Source: Pezizomycotina sp. ARF18 (lineage: Eukaryota > Ascomycota). From it: a stretch of 64,000 bases of DNA. Below are positions 1-11,699 of the stretch, piece after piece. Below the pieces are notes generated by a model, which was not told where the DNA came from, ran no database searches, and worked only from the letters and a program-made list of their open reading frames with translations. The stretch spans positions 105,106-169,105 of the forward strand of contig AZLU01000036.1 in the NCBI GenBank assembly GCA_002224055.1, given 5' to 3'. A program made the translations under genes and the position numbers. Position 1 is the first letter of the stretch. Each line of letters begins with the position of its first letter.

Positions 1-274
1 ATAGAATACCTAGACGAGATGTTCCCTGAGGAACGATCCCGTGCCGAACGATTACATCGACGTCGTAGCGCTCGCGCGCTGGAGAGTAACGTATACAAGC
101 AGGCGCAGAGAACATGCGGCGCGGTGCTCAAGATCCGTGGAATGGAGCTCCACAGCCTGTGAAGCGCAATTTTAGTAAATTCAACGATAGCGAGGAGGAG
201 GGTGCTAGTGCTGGTATGATACAGGGTAATAATTCGAGCCTCGCTTTAACGACGACACCTCTGAGCAACAGTTG
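1..274 (+). CDS. 3' end of an unrecognised gene, truncated by the window edge
   Basis: Two overlapping plus-strand frames read like one charged, low-hydrophobicity protein tail. The first runs from base 1 with EYLDEMFPEERSRAERLHRR; the second continues from about base 115 with DPWNGAPQPVKRNFSKFNDS and an acidic SEEEG stretch, ending at TGA 272-274. The switch near base 110 is probably one of the single-base shifts seen throughout the window. The same frame stays open for about 58 more codons after the TGA, so the stop may itself be an error or mutation. I recognise no family. The basic/acidic composition would suit a nuclear or RNA-associated protein, but that is a guess. Confidence 0.4.
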
Positions 275-2367
275 AAGGTTTGGAGGGTCCGGATCGAAGC
301 AGGGAAGCCGTCCGCCTACTAGGCAGGGAAACTTGAAAAGCGCAAGTCTGACGAGATATTGCCAAGCTATCGAGTTTTTCTTTAACAGATGGCTCTCGAA
401 GAAAAGAAGGGACCGGGGAGTACGGACGGAAAGTCATGATCGGGGATAGCACGAGATAGTGCGAGAGAGAATCAATCAAGGTGTATAGCAAAGAGCTATC
501 CTGGCAGCAACGCACGACGTCACGATGTAAATAAGAGTAATAATGCTCGATTCCGTGTACGTACAAAAGGGCCTGAAAACGTGAAAAACTAAAGAATGCA
601 ACGACGGTTATAGTAATAGAATAATGTAGGAAATACTGCAACTTAGCGACTTTAGATTGATTCGCAACTGTGCTATGGCTTGCCGCCCTAATCGTGAAGT
701 TAAGGGCAGATTCGCAGCTCTTTTATACTTATATAGACGTGCAAATACGTGCAGTTTTTACTATCACCAGCTGCTATAAATGGAAGTGCATTTTGCGCAT
801 TATATAGCGGAGATGCATTTTACTAATATTATGCGCCTACTACGGGCCTGCATTTATAGGCAGTTCTTCCCATTACAATATTATTGATTTTAACTTTACG
901 AGGGAGAAGTGCTAAGCTACATTTAACATTAATTCGAGATCGTGGTTCAATTCATCTAAATAATTTAATTTTTGAATCTCCATCGTTTTACAACAGATTC
1001 CCTCAGGCTCCGCTATCTCTAGTTTCTCCTCTTTCGAATGATTCCTTGACGTATTTTATCTCCCGTCCTAGTTTTTGTAGATATTTTGCCTTCAGTGGAG
1101 GTCAGATACGTTCATTTATGTGTTTGCATCGTTATATGTGAGTTTTGATATTGACAGATTCCGTATAGAACTGGCCCATATAGACCACAATAAGATCAAT
1201 ATACGAGAGTCCTTCATATCGTCTCTTTAGGTTGTCTTTTTGAAGCTTTCGCACTTTCGTCCGTTTTATGCAATTCGGGCTTTAGCTGTTTGCTTGCGTG
1301 CCAAGTTACAGAAAGGCGCTAATGTCTAGAACTACTTTATTTTCCAAAAAATTCCTCTCATCATCAATATGATTTCATATCTATACTAGTCCAAAGAGAA
1401 AAAAAAGCTCATTGAATGGTATGTAAAGTTGCGAGAGCTCATCTACCGTGCTTGTTTCTGATTACTCTCATAGAGGAAAAAACGCATTGAATTTTGGATT
1501 TATATATCTTCGAAAGGCGTTGAGAGAGCCGGAAATATAAAGGTTCTAGCTTCTCAAAGCAAGAGATTTCGTTTTATGTTGCCTGGAACATGTATTTTGA
1601 TTTCTCTTTCCATGGGTCTCGTATGCCGTACTAGCTCCCTATAAGACTTTGGTCCTTTAATATTGTTTGCATGTCGTCCTTTTTTTATTTATTTATTTTT
1701 TTTTCTTTTAAACAGTTTTGCCTATTTGCAGTCAAGACGCACTCCAGATAGTGAAGGCACTTCGGAGTATGTTTCTGCTTCGACTTAACTACAGATTTTT
1801 TTTCAAGTAGTGGTATCAATTTTATACCTAGTCAAAGCGGTTATTGGCCTCACTCGGTCTACTCTATTCGAAGTTTCTGAAGTTAGGATGTCATGAGGTC
1901 CAGAGGGCGTTTGGCTTTATCACAATAGACGAGCTGAATATTTTATTTTTGGTTTGTATTCTGAGCCCTGCAGCATCGTAGCTCCGTATCATGCTCGCGA
2001 TTTTCCTGTTATAAACTGTTTTAGCATAATTAAAGAAGTTGGATAGTTGGTATATGTCGATCTACGACTTGGGTCTGCAGTGCCCCGGGAGTATTGTTTG
2101 ACTATGTCGCGCTTTGAGAATATTTCATGCCTAAAGATATAGCTACTTCACTCTTTATTTGCTGAATGAAGGCTTGTAGATAGCTTTATTTGGTGCTCCT
2201 GCTATTTGCGCGCTTTTTTCTTCTTTTTTTTGTAGCCTCGCGAAACTTTTGTGGGGTGACCAAAAAAAAAAGAGATTTATCTTAATTTAACGTGAATAAA
2301 TCTCAGAGGTACTTATATATTACTTCGGAGTGAGACCAGACTATTGTCTTTCTCTCTCTCTCTCTCT

Positions 2368-2399
<32 letters not shown>

Positions 2400-4590
2400 G
2401 GAAAAGTGAAAGAAAGGCAGACGTGGTGGAGGAAAAGAAAGGAAAAACAAATAATGAGACATTCTATATTTCAAATCCGATCGAGGAGAGATCTGTACAT
2501 AAGAAATGCTTTCTTCATCGACTATAATCCTCTCTAGTATAGTATCCAGAGATCAATTCTCTTATGAATGTGGAACGTAGCGATAGCCAGGGCTGTATCC
2601 AAAAAAACATCAAATTTCAAAATATGACATCGATATCAGGCTCGGATCGGTCTTGAGAAGTATCCTTATTTAACCATCCGTAATCTTAGTGCAGGTGTTT
2701 GCCATTGATGGCAAGGGTTCTTCGTCTATATTTATCTGTTTGATCCGCCGGACTCATTCCCTTACTCTATGTGTTTCTGAAGATAGCCAGGCTGATTTAA
2801 CTTATTCATTCAGTTAAAACTATGAGGTTCGATTAGAGAGTCAAGAAAAACTATCCGCAGTGGCTCTTCCCCATTTTTATTGTTGTTGAGGAATTTGTAT
2901 CAAGTCGTCTATATTGATTTTTTTTTTTTTTTTTTTTTTGGATGGCGTCAGACATTCATTTCATTCGTTTGTAATCCTTTCGATGATAATAACGTATTCC
3001 GACACCTCGATTTTCCAGTTATTCACTCTACAAACCTGTGCTAAGCCCGATCCCAAGTGATAGGTGCCATTTATCACACTGGCTGGCCTTGTTCACGGAC
3101 TTTATCAAAACCGCGTTCGTCCATTTCTTTTTACGTTTTGTTTTTCATAATACAAAAAAAAGAAAAAGAAAAGAAAAGAATACTGTATCAAGTGGGGAAG
3201 TGAGATTCTCGAGAATAGAGCTCTTTATCGAGTATCCCTCAGCCCAAATTCGTTTCATGTAGTTATCAACTTTTACCTCGTCCTCAAATTTCGTCAGTGA
3301 TTATCGATATCGCGGCAATGAGTTATGGAATATTTATAATTTGTAGAGTTACAAGTCATTAATGTTGTTGAAATGTCTCAAATTGGTGGGGACGGCCGGA
3401 GCTATAACACTCTCGAAGGCAAATAGATCGTCTGTGAGAGCTCGGTAAGAGGTTTTGTATCGTTCTTTTGAGAAAGAATTTTCCTATGAGTCGGAAAAGA
3501 TTTTTCTTTCATTGAGCTTTTCCATATCGGAGACGATTTTTATCTAAGTTTTTTCTTATGCTCTGGCGAAAAGCTTTACGGACCGCAGGGAATATGTTGC
3601 CCTGAGCACTTGAGCGAGATCCAAAGTAACTACCTATCCTTTATCAGTCGGTTTCACTAGTCAGTTTACCGTTTTTGTGAGTTTAAGCTGGGCGGTATCT
3701 GTTAGTACTGCTGTCTTTGTCGGTTGTATGATCTCGCGTTCTGAGAGGAAAAGCAAGCGGTTTAACGCGATATATATTACGGTTGCCGTATATCAGTTGA
3801 CAACCTTGGCGATTTTGGTATATACTTGACTACGAGTTACGAGATACTTTGCCATACTGAATAATTCCGCACGTACATATCGTTGCAGACGCGGTGAAAG
3901 ACTACGGACGGCACTCAAACAATAAGAAAAGATATTGGAAAAGTGCACGTGAAGACCAATAGAAAAAAAAAAAGATATACTAAAGTGGCGATAACAGAGG
4001 GCCAGATCAAAAGGAGAAATTATAATAATGACGACTTGATAAACGTGTAGATACGGGTATAACGGTGTTGATTGTTGATGCTAAAGCCGTGGTTTCGTAT
4101 TTGATGTTTACAGAAAAAAGATATCAAGAAGAAGGAAAATAATATGAGTAATTTTTTTCCAGGAATAAGAGCCAAGGTATTTTCAGTTTAAAAGAAAGGA
4201 AGACAAAGAAGAGGTAAGAAAAAGGAAAACATGGTGTACAAGAAAAACACGGCGAATATAAAGATATAACAAATGAATAAACTTAACAAGGAAGAAGGAA
4301 AAAGAGAAGAGAAGGAACCAGGTAAAATATCAGGGAGGGTTAGATAATGTGCGGTCAGTAACGAACCGTTCTCCGCTCTTGTCCTTTTCTCCAAGTTCTT
4401 TGCTGTTCCGATATCTTTGATGTTTCTTTTCCTCTTCGTTTTTTTTTTTTTTTTTTTTTAATAAGTTTTTTCCCGTAGGTGTAGGTATCACGATTGGCAT
4501 TATTTAAAACCTCCACGCCATCGGATCTTCATTTTCCTTGTTCTCATCCGTGCCGTTGGCATCTATATTCCAGCAAGTTAACAGGTCAGC
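275..4590. other. AT-rich spacer without a supported gene
   Basis: I see no ORF with a recognisable family, no convincing exon chain and no RNA gene. The stretch holds several homopolymer tracts, including T29 at 2371-2399 directly after a TC dinucleotide run, T22 at 2918-2939, and T about 19 near 4441-4459. The short ORFs here are low-complexity Phe/Ser/Leu translations of pyrimidine-rich DNA. Confidence 0.5.
2349..2399. repeat. (TC)n followed by a T29 tract
   Basis: About eleven TC dinucleotides (2349-2370) run directly into 29 consecutive T (2371-2399). This is a simple-sequence tract with no coding meaning. It shows that long T-runs survive in this assembly even though short homopolymers in genes look contracted. 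Confidence 0.9.
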
Positions 4591-4681
4591 TCGAATTATC
4601 AACTCAAATCGACGAGCTCCATGGAAATGCCGTCACTAGTCTCTAAAGTTTTTTTTTTTTTTCAATCGGGGATGAACTTAC

Positions 4682-5097
4682 AGCTAACACCCTTTCTCTC
4701 CTTAACCTCCCCTCCAGCCTGCATATTCATCCCCTCACTCTTCGGCTGTAAAACCTTACTCTTCTTCTCCTTGGTCTTCAGAGTCACCGCTTCAGTCTTC
4801 AGAGTCTTCCTTCAGTCTTCAGAGTAGCCCCGGTATTGACTTCAGCCTTCGGAGCAACCTGATCCCGAACAAGCGGACCGGTCCACCAACCTTCCTATCC
4901 GGATTACGCAGCTGGAACTGCAAGCGGAGGACGTCGAGGCGGCGGTCGAACCCGACGAGCTTGCGGATATCCGAAATCGAAACCGGCGGTTTGACGGTTC
5001 CGGTCGCGGCGAGCTCGGCGTAGTAAAGTAGCTCATTGCGCTGGCGGCAGTCGTTGGCAGCCCAGAGGAGCTCCTCGTCCATTTCGGAGGCGGTCAT
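4682..5097 (-). CDS. Unrecognised small protein with TLKTE repeats
   Basis: The minus-strand frame opens with MTASEMDEELLWAANDCRQR at 5097. It continues through a well-behaved, codon-biased stretch (ELAATGTVKPPVSISDI, then LVGFDRRLDVLRLQFQL). After about residue 71 the frame shifts at GGACCGGTCC, and again near 4808; each shift is explained by one missing G in a GG run. Beyond that come imperfect repeats of TLKTE and a Lys-rich tail ending at a good GTAAGT donor (exon end 4682). A T-rich intron and a tiny last exon near 4600-4640 are likely, but the splice phase does not resolve cleanly. The N-terminal 70 residues look like a folded helical domain; I do not recognise the family. The next minus-strand unit begins only about 160 bp upstream. 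Confidence 0.5.
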
Positions 5098-5258
5098 GGG
5101 GTGGAGTGGACGCCGAGGAAGGACATTTTTGTTTTTGGGTTTTTTATTCTGTTGGGTTGGACGGGATGGTAAGCATGATTTCGATCTTGGTATAGCGGGG
5201 AAGAGTGAAGAGGGGAAAGGCCTGAAGAAGGAGGAAGGCTTACGCTTTTGTTGTTGAT

Positions 5259-6176
5259 TTAGGCGTTCTCTATCCTTCTTTCAGTATTCGAATCCGCGTT
5301 AAGCTCGAAGTCCTCTATAAAGACCGAAAGCTTTTTTTCGTCGGATATAATCGTACGATCGTCTTAAACGGAAAAGAGAAAATGTCTTTTTCGAGATGCG
5401 TTTAGCATACGTAAAGGGAACATGGAAGGACTTGCTTTACTTGGAGGGATTCTGAAATGGATTATTTTACCTTAAAGACGACGAGAAAGTACGAAGAGTA
5501 CCTCCGCACCACAGAATGCACTGGAGAAATTGCGACTAAAGGAAGGGACCGGTAAGTCTCGCGGTTCTTTACTCGGATTAACGGTCTACGGTTCCTCTCG
5601 AAAATAGAGAAGATCCTTCAAAGATACGTTAGCAAGAGAAGCGCCAAAACTAAGAAAGAGGAAGGGGACCAAATTTTACCTTACAATGCTGAAGATCTTA
5701 AGACGCTCTTTTAATAAAGACGGCTGGGTATCGGGTTCAATATACTCGCAGACTTCTCTCTTCTTCTTCCGCTTCAAATCCGGTATGAGCTTGACGTCCT
5801 CCATAAGGAACAAGACAGCTTCTACTCGGGTTTGGATGTGCGATTCCTGTTGGAAGAAGAGAAATCTTTCGGAATGCGTTAATATACGACAGCTCTAGCG
5901 AGGGAAAGGAGATTGGGCTTACCTAAGGGAAAACCGGAAAGGGAAACAAGGTACTGCTTGATTAAGGACAAGCAGTACTTCCGCACACAGATTTTTTTGG
6001 GGTATTACTGAACGTAAAAGAACAAGGATTGAATGAGGGAGATCGCGACTGGAAGGAGAATGCCGATGGTGTTTTACTTTGGTATAAAAATAACAGATCG
6101 AGAAAAAAGTCTTGCTGTAAGAAAAACACAAGAGAAGATACAGATAAAGGATATCAATAACCAATGAGAAGGACAA
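5259..6176 (-). CDS. Unrecognised gene with a tandemly duplicated exon pair
   Basis: The best exon is 5846-5685: exactly 162 nt (54 codons), bounded by a CAG acceptor and a GTAAGG donor. It encodes a charged segment with VEAVLFLMEDVKLIPDLKRK and a basic KRKKKRE patch. A diverged copy of the core lies at about 5259-5345 (KLSVFIEDFEL, ending at a TAA at 5259-5261). Each copy is preceded on the minus strand by a second related segment: CAEVLLVLNQ near 5960 and CGAEVLFVLSRRL near 5500. The arrangement is therefore a tandem duplication with a period of roughly 470 bp. Start codon and full exon chain are not resolved, and the product is unknown. A transposon relic is an alternative, but the clean exon borders favour a host gene. 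Confidence 0.4.
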
Positions 6177-6179
6177 AAA

Positions 6180-8890
6180 TGTTGTAGGGTATGTATTCTC
6201 CCTGATTGATTTGTTTTGCTTTCTCGTCCTTTTTGTTATTGATTGATGGAGATGAAGGATGATGGTGAAGGAGGAGGAGGATTGGAGATTGAAAATGGGA
6301 GAGGGTCTTTATTTTAAATGGAGCAAACGAAAAAAAAAAAATTTTTTTTTTCTTCGTTCTTTGCTTAGTCGCCGCTTAGTTGCCGCTTAGTCGCTCAGGA
6401 AATTTGCTTTTGATGCCTTCGTCAGGTTTTGTGGAGTTGGTGGGGACGACTCAGCGACGACTCAGCGGCCAGGTGTGGCGGGGAAAAGCTGAGATATATT
6501 TGTGGGAAAACAAGAGACGAGGGGAGTACTGAACGAATATAGCTAAGTAACTCTGGAATTTTATCTAGGACCCATTTTTGATATTTGAACAGGTACATCG
6601 CGATACATCTCACGATCTTGGTGATCACGTATTTTACAGGAATACGGAGTTGAAGGGTTTCTCCAACCGCCTAAAGGTCGCAAATAGAGCTTTCGCAGGC
6701 GATATTGGCTTGCTGCACGGAAAACTACGGTTTAGCCACTAGGGAAAATCAATAATACAAAAGAATAAAGGACTACGGTATTCATGGTTTTGAAAGGTCC
6801 TGGTATCACGGATTCCGTATACCTGAACAGAACGGGGATGATGTTTCGGCGCTTGCGGAGAAAGAAAGAGAACCGCCGACTTAGACGCGCGGGTGGAAAT
6901 AACTCATGAACCCCGAAATCTAACTGCACGCAATTATAAACCTCAATCACCATTATTGAACTCATCCTTTTCTTCGCAATACAGGATATCATTTCAAGCA
7001 AAAAAAGCTATTGAAAGGCTGCATGGTTGTCTAGAGGGAGGAGAAATACGAGCACTTCAGGAGTAATGATACAATCTCAGCGCAATACATGCTTTTCTTT
7101 TCAACTTTGCGTTTCCAACCGCATTCATTGCCACGGGAGTTTTCAATTCTTTCGCAAGTAGACTGCACATATAGACCAAAGGGTTCTAGGTTTTGACTTT
7201 AATATAGGTCTGGTGGGCTATTTATGTACAAGTGGGGGAAAAAAGGGTGAAATTCACCACCTCCTGGAGAACTCCGCCATCGTTTTATTTGCGTGTCAAG
7301 AGAAGCCTAGTTCCAGCATTTTTGATAAATTAATATCCCTTTTTTCATATAACAATTTCGAGCGTAGAAAGGAAATTAAACAAAGGTATCTGTACTCACG
7401 GGAAATATCGTGAACCCGTAGAATTCTAGAATCATTTTTTGTGTATCAAAAAAAAAAAAATCGTCCAGTCTGGGAATAAGAAAGAAAAATTCTACTGAGT
7501 ATCTCAATTGCAGCATCGTCACATTTGAGGTAGACAAAATTGAAGAATTCATGAAGTTGCAGACAGACCCTATACATGTACGTTTATTATTTCTATAGAA
7601 TGTGTTGTGTTTTTTCTGCAGCATTACACTAGATTTTTTCCTCAAGATAAAAAGGAAGACCTAGATAAGAACATAATAAAACGATAAAAATGCGCCTGGG
7701 TATATCTATTCCAATGGTGAAACTCCCACGCTATATGCACTCAATAAACGTGAAGTTGAACTGAAGAGGAAATCGAAGAACAAAAATAGAGCGAGAGGAT
7801 CTAAAACTCCGAATCGCTGTGATTGCTAAAGGCCACATCGTGGATACCGTAAAATTCGTAATGATAAAGGAAAGAGATACAGGTCTAATAGTGGAAAATA
7901 ACAATGCGCTGAACGCTATGATATAAATAGACCGAGGGCTAAAGAAAACAATAAAGAGAAAGAAAAGGAGAAATGGATAAGGCTGTATATAGGATATAAT
8001 GCTTATTAAAAAGAACCGTGCTTTTGTAAAAAAAGAGAAATAATGAAGCAAAGAGATTAAGTGAAGTACATCAATTTAGAAAGAAGAGATTTTATAAATC
8101 GAGAAGGTAGGAAAGTTCACTGAAGGACCCTCTTTGGAATACAAATATAGGTGTGTAAAAAATAACAAAAATGAGGAATAACGGGCAACATGACTGCGTG
8201 GCGGGAGCCTTTTATGGGGCTTGGCTGGAAAGGTCCCTTGAAGGACAGAAACGTATCTTCAACGAAAAAAACATGAAGAATAATAAACATAACTGCGTGA
8301 CAAAGGATTTTTTAGAAATGGTTAGTTAGAAAGGTCTCTCGAGCTGCAGAAATGGATATATCGCAGAAAAAAACAAACGAAAACAGAATATGAAGAACAG
8401 TAAAATGAAAAGAGAAATTAGGAGAGTGGAGATGTTTGAAATAAAGTGTAGAGAAGGAAATATGAAGACTCCGCCAGGCTAGTGCCCCAATTATCTCTCG
8501 AGAGGAGCATACGTGGGAAAAAAGGTTTGACGAACGCGGAAAATGAAATTAAAAAAAGAGGGAGTAGAAGAAAGGATATGAGAACTAAATCAAACGCTGA
8601 GAAACGGCCACCCAAGTGAGAACAATGCAGGGAATAATAAACATGGAGAAATAGGATGGAACAAAGATGTCAGTGGGGAAGCCCAGGCAGGCAGACCCAT
8701 TGAGAGATGAAAGTTTTCGTGAAGAGATACTGTTCGACCTTCCGTTGGTTTTTATGGCCTTCGATGGCCTTCGATGCTGGCTCTTTTTCCTTTTTTCTTT
8801 TTGCTGTTTGCTGTTCGCTGTAATGAAACCTGAAGAAGAAAAAGAGGCAACACGTCAGTAATTACGTAAACGGTCAAGCCAAAGGCTGAT
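6180..8890. other. AT-rich spacer, no supported gene
   Basis: Only short, low-complexity ORFs are present. At 6360-6480 there is a cluster of GC-richer motifs (CGCCGCTTAGT repeated, then GACGACTCAGC repeated) forming an imperfect inverted repeat. A related block lies near 15285-15325. Purine-rich runs dominate 7700-8650. Confidence 0.45.
6360..6480. repeat. Short imperfect inverted repeat of CCGCTTAGTCG / CGACTCAGCGG units
   Basis: Three CGCTTAGT-type units (about 6365-6395) are followed about 50 bp later by two GACGACTCAGC units in the opposite sense. A similar block (GACTCGCCGCTTA, then CGACTAAGC) occurs near 15285-15325. In both places the block follows an A/T-rich stretch with GGAGCAAA. 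This may be the end of an old mobile element or a shared promoter or terminator segment; no partner end was found. Confidence 0.35.
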
Positions 8891-9063
8891 GGAATCTCAT
8901 CGAAGGACTGGATCGCGCACGTGATGCTCTTGTAAAAAAAAATAAAAAAATGAAATAAAAAAGTCCCACGAGGCGGTTTAAAAAAAAAAAATAACTATAC
9001 AACGGACCTCCCCTGCGATTTCAAGTTTCATCCCAGGAAAAATATCCAAACCAAGATCAATCA

Positions 9064-11000
9064 TTAAAGAGAACAAACAAGAAAGAAGAACAAATAGAAA
9101 AGAAAGAGATAAAAGTAATGAGAAGCAAACGTGGAAGGAGTCATATCAATCATACCTGTAATAACCAAAGAAGTTCTTGGGTAAGCTCCCATCCTAATCA
9201 TTAGGAAAAAGGCTTCCTCCATTAGAAGATGGTGCACCTCCTTCCTTCCTGAACCACCACTCCACACCCTTCTCGTCATCTTTAGACTCCTCTGCAGACC
9301 CCTTTTCAGACTTCTCCTCTTCGTTTCCGTCCTCATGGGCATCTCCGGAAGCCTCAGGAGAAATAACCTCGTCGTTGAGGTCAGAGGCTTCTTCGAGGCA
9401 AGGGACGACCCTAAGGTCCCCAGCATGGTAAGACGGTGGTTGAACAACGGGAAAACCAGAGCACCGGCATTCCTGTGAATGCGTGGACGGCCGCCACCCT
9501 GGATCTCCACAGCTTGAGGACCCAGCAGGGCCCCCGCAGCCGCCTCCGTGCTCTCGGCGACAGTAGCGAAGGAGTAAAGCCCGACGGGCTGCGTAACTGA
9601 GCCGTAAGTAGGGAGTTCCGCATCCGCTTCGGCATCGAATGCTGCTTTGATGTTTGAAGAAGGCGGTTAGCTAACTTTATTTCCCCTTTCTTTTCACAAA
9701 ATCTAACAGTAAACTTGAACTTCCCCTTCGGGGACTAAACTGGGGGTTTCCTTACAACCATGGACACGTTGCGGCGTGGTAGCAGCCCTCAACCCCGGGT
9801 ACTGTCCAGTCGTGAGGTTGAGTTCGAAGTCGGGATCCGACTCCAGGACGAGTTCTCCAGTAAGAGCCTCTATTTCCTCGCGGGTCAAGTTCGACAGGCC
9901 TGGGCCAGCAGGCTCCCCTTCAGCGTCTTTTTTTTTTTTCGCATAACAAGAACATGTTGGCTAACCTTTCTCACAAACAACTACGGAAGACAGGAAAGGA
10001 AGTGTGCCGATAAAGATAAGGGGAGAGGTTGGCAAAACAATGAACGTCTTGGGGGTTCTGACCTTCATCTCCGGCACCAACTGCTGACCCGCCTCCCGGG
10101 TGCGTCGGAACGACATGAACACCACCGCCGTGGGAGAGCGTTTCCATATTACCAGCAAGTAAGTTCCCATCCCTCCTCTCAGAATCGTTCTCATCATCTG
10201 CCTCGTTCCCGGATTGCTCCATAGCAGAAGCGCTAACAGCCGGTGCAGGATCGGCTTGCTCTTCAAACAGCCCCTCGGAGGACGAGGAGCTTTCTACGGC
10301 GTACTCTGAGGCCGCCTGCTTCACCAATTCCGCATTCGCTCGTTGCAATTGCGGAGGTTAATATCCGAGACCCTAGGGTCCATGGCATTCGCGCGTTTAC
10401 GACCTCGAATACCGATCGCTCCTGAAGCCTGCCTGATCACTATTTGGGCTTCCTCGAACCTTCGCCTCCTGTCTGCCTCGATTGCCTTAATCCCAACAGG
10501 GAAAGGTCTTTCGGTGGAGGAGGCACTGGAAGCCGAAGTAACCAGAGCGGTGTTGCCATAAGAACTTTCGGCAGAAGAGGTTAAGCTTCCAAAGCCAACC
10601 GAAGAAGCTCCGCTTGACGAAAGCGCTGAAATGGGACTCGGCGGTGATTTTGAGGGAGCGGTGCCAGCTACTCCTCGAAGAAAGTCTGCCCTGTGCAAGG
10701 CACTGCTCAAGTTTCCCCTGTGAGCTTCACCGGTGTTGGGGCGAGAGCTTAAGGGTTTCTTCCGGTGATCTGAGGGCGACTCGGCCCGCCCTCTTCACCG
10801 GCAGCTCCTGACACAACACTCGCGGCAGCTGAACCACCGACAGATTCTTGCACTTCCGCAGCGGCAACTGCCCTCTGGGGCTCGCTTTCTTCGACGGCGT
10901 TGGAAAGGGCATTGGACTTCTTGCCACCACCTTGAGGGTTTTCTTTGTGATCGTCCTCCATTTTCTACAAAGGCAACAAGAAATGGTTAGTAAAAACTTC
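9064..11000 (-). repeat. Most complete copy of an acidic Ser/Glu-rich protein-coding repeat family
   Basis: Read on the minus strand, a chain of coding-like segments follows in order. Module D (10830-10727) has AGEEGGPSRPQITGRNP. Module C (10480-10228) has RGRKRANAMDPRVSDINLR followed by a Ser/Glu run, ESSSSSEGLFEE. Module B (9890-9765) has TGELVLESDPDFELN and GQYPGLRAATTPQ. Module A (9625-9340) has ELPTYGSVTQPVGLY and VAESTEAAAGALL. Tail T (9330-9140) has an acidic stretch, then GVEWWFRKEGGAP. Segments are joined by frame shifts and possible introns, so no single ORF spans them. All five modules recur elsewhere between 11 and 21 kb, mostly in the opposite orientation. I find no reverse transcriptase, integrase or transposase motif. 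The product could be a nuclear acidic protein or a non-autonomous element's ORF. Confidence 0.5.
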
Positions 11001-11439
11001 AATCCACTTGAAAATCCAAAGGCAGAAATCCAGAAGAAGATATTCGAAGAAGTATAAAGAAAGCCTTACGAAATACGTTGAAGAGATCTTTTCGTTTGCG
11101 TATTTGATCTAAAAGAAGAGACGACTTGGTTAGCTGCTGAGCTTTCAAAAGATGAAGAAAAAACAAGATGAAAGCTAATGAATTGTATAAACAGCAAGCT
11201 GTAAACAACTCCAGCCATTCAAAGCTCCCAGTAGCGTAGACGCGAGAGGTCGTGTAGAAACATCCGCGCATATGCGACTATTAATGATCAGCCCCCGCCC
11301 CCCTTGCCGCAGGTCGAAGCAGAAATGCCCGTTCATGAAGTCACGGAACACATCCGCAGCTACCACGTCAGCTCCCGGAGATCACAAGCGCAGCCAAGTT
11401 TCCATGGGCGCAGTGATCCCCGGGAGCAGCCCCCAAGTT

Positions 11440-11580
11440 CCCTTTGACGAAGAAAGGGAACAGACGTGGGGTGGCGGGAGCACTAATCTTGGAGTCGGAT
11501 CCCAACTTCGAACTCAACTTCATGGCTGGACAGTACCCAGGGTTGAGGGCTGCTACCACGCCGCAAATTGCTGTTTTCAG
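11440..11580 (+). repeat. Module B fragment of the 9-21 kb repeat family
   Basis: This encodes GALILESDPNFELN and then GQYPGLRAATTPQ, nearly the same as the minus-strand copy at 9765-9890 but on the opposite strand. The frame closes soon after the shared part, and modules A, C and D are absent next to it, so this is a fragment. Confidence 0.65.
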
Positions 11581-11699
11581 AAGTTTCCACGACAAAACGG
11601 GACATCGAGCCTATGATATGAAAGATGCTTGGGGGCTCCAAGACAAAACGAGGCCAAAAAAGCAAAAGAAACAACATGGGAAGGCGCCTACAACCTTTG

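Noticed and set aside
246-641. 131-codon minus-strand ORF
   Set aside because: It lies antisense to a plus-strand frame that looks more like coding sequence, and shows no family.
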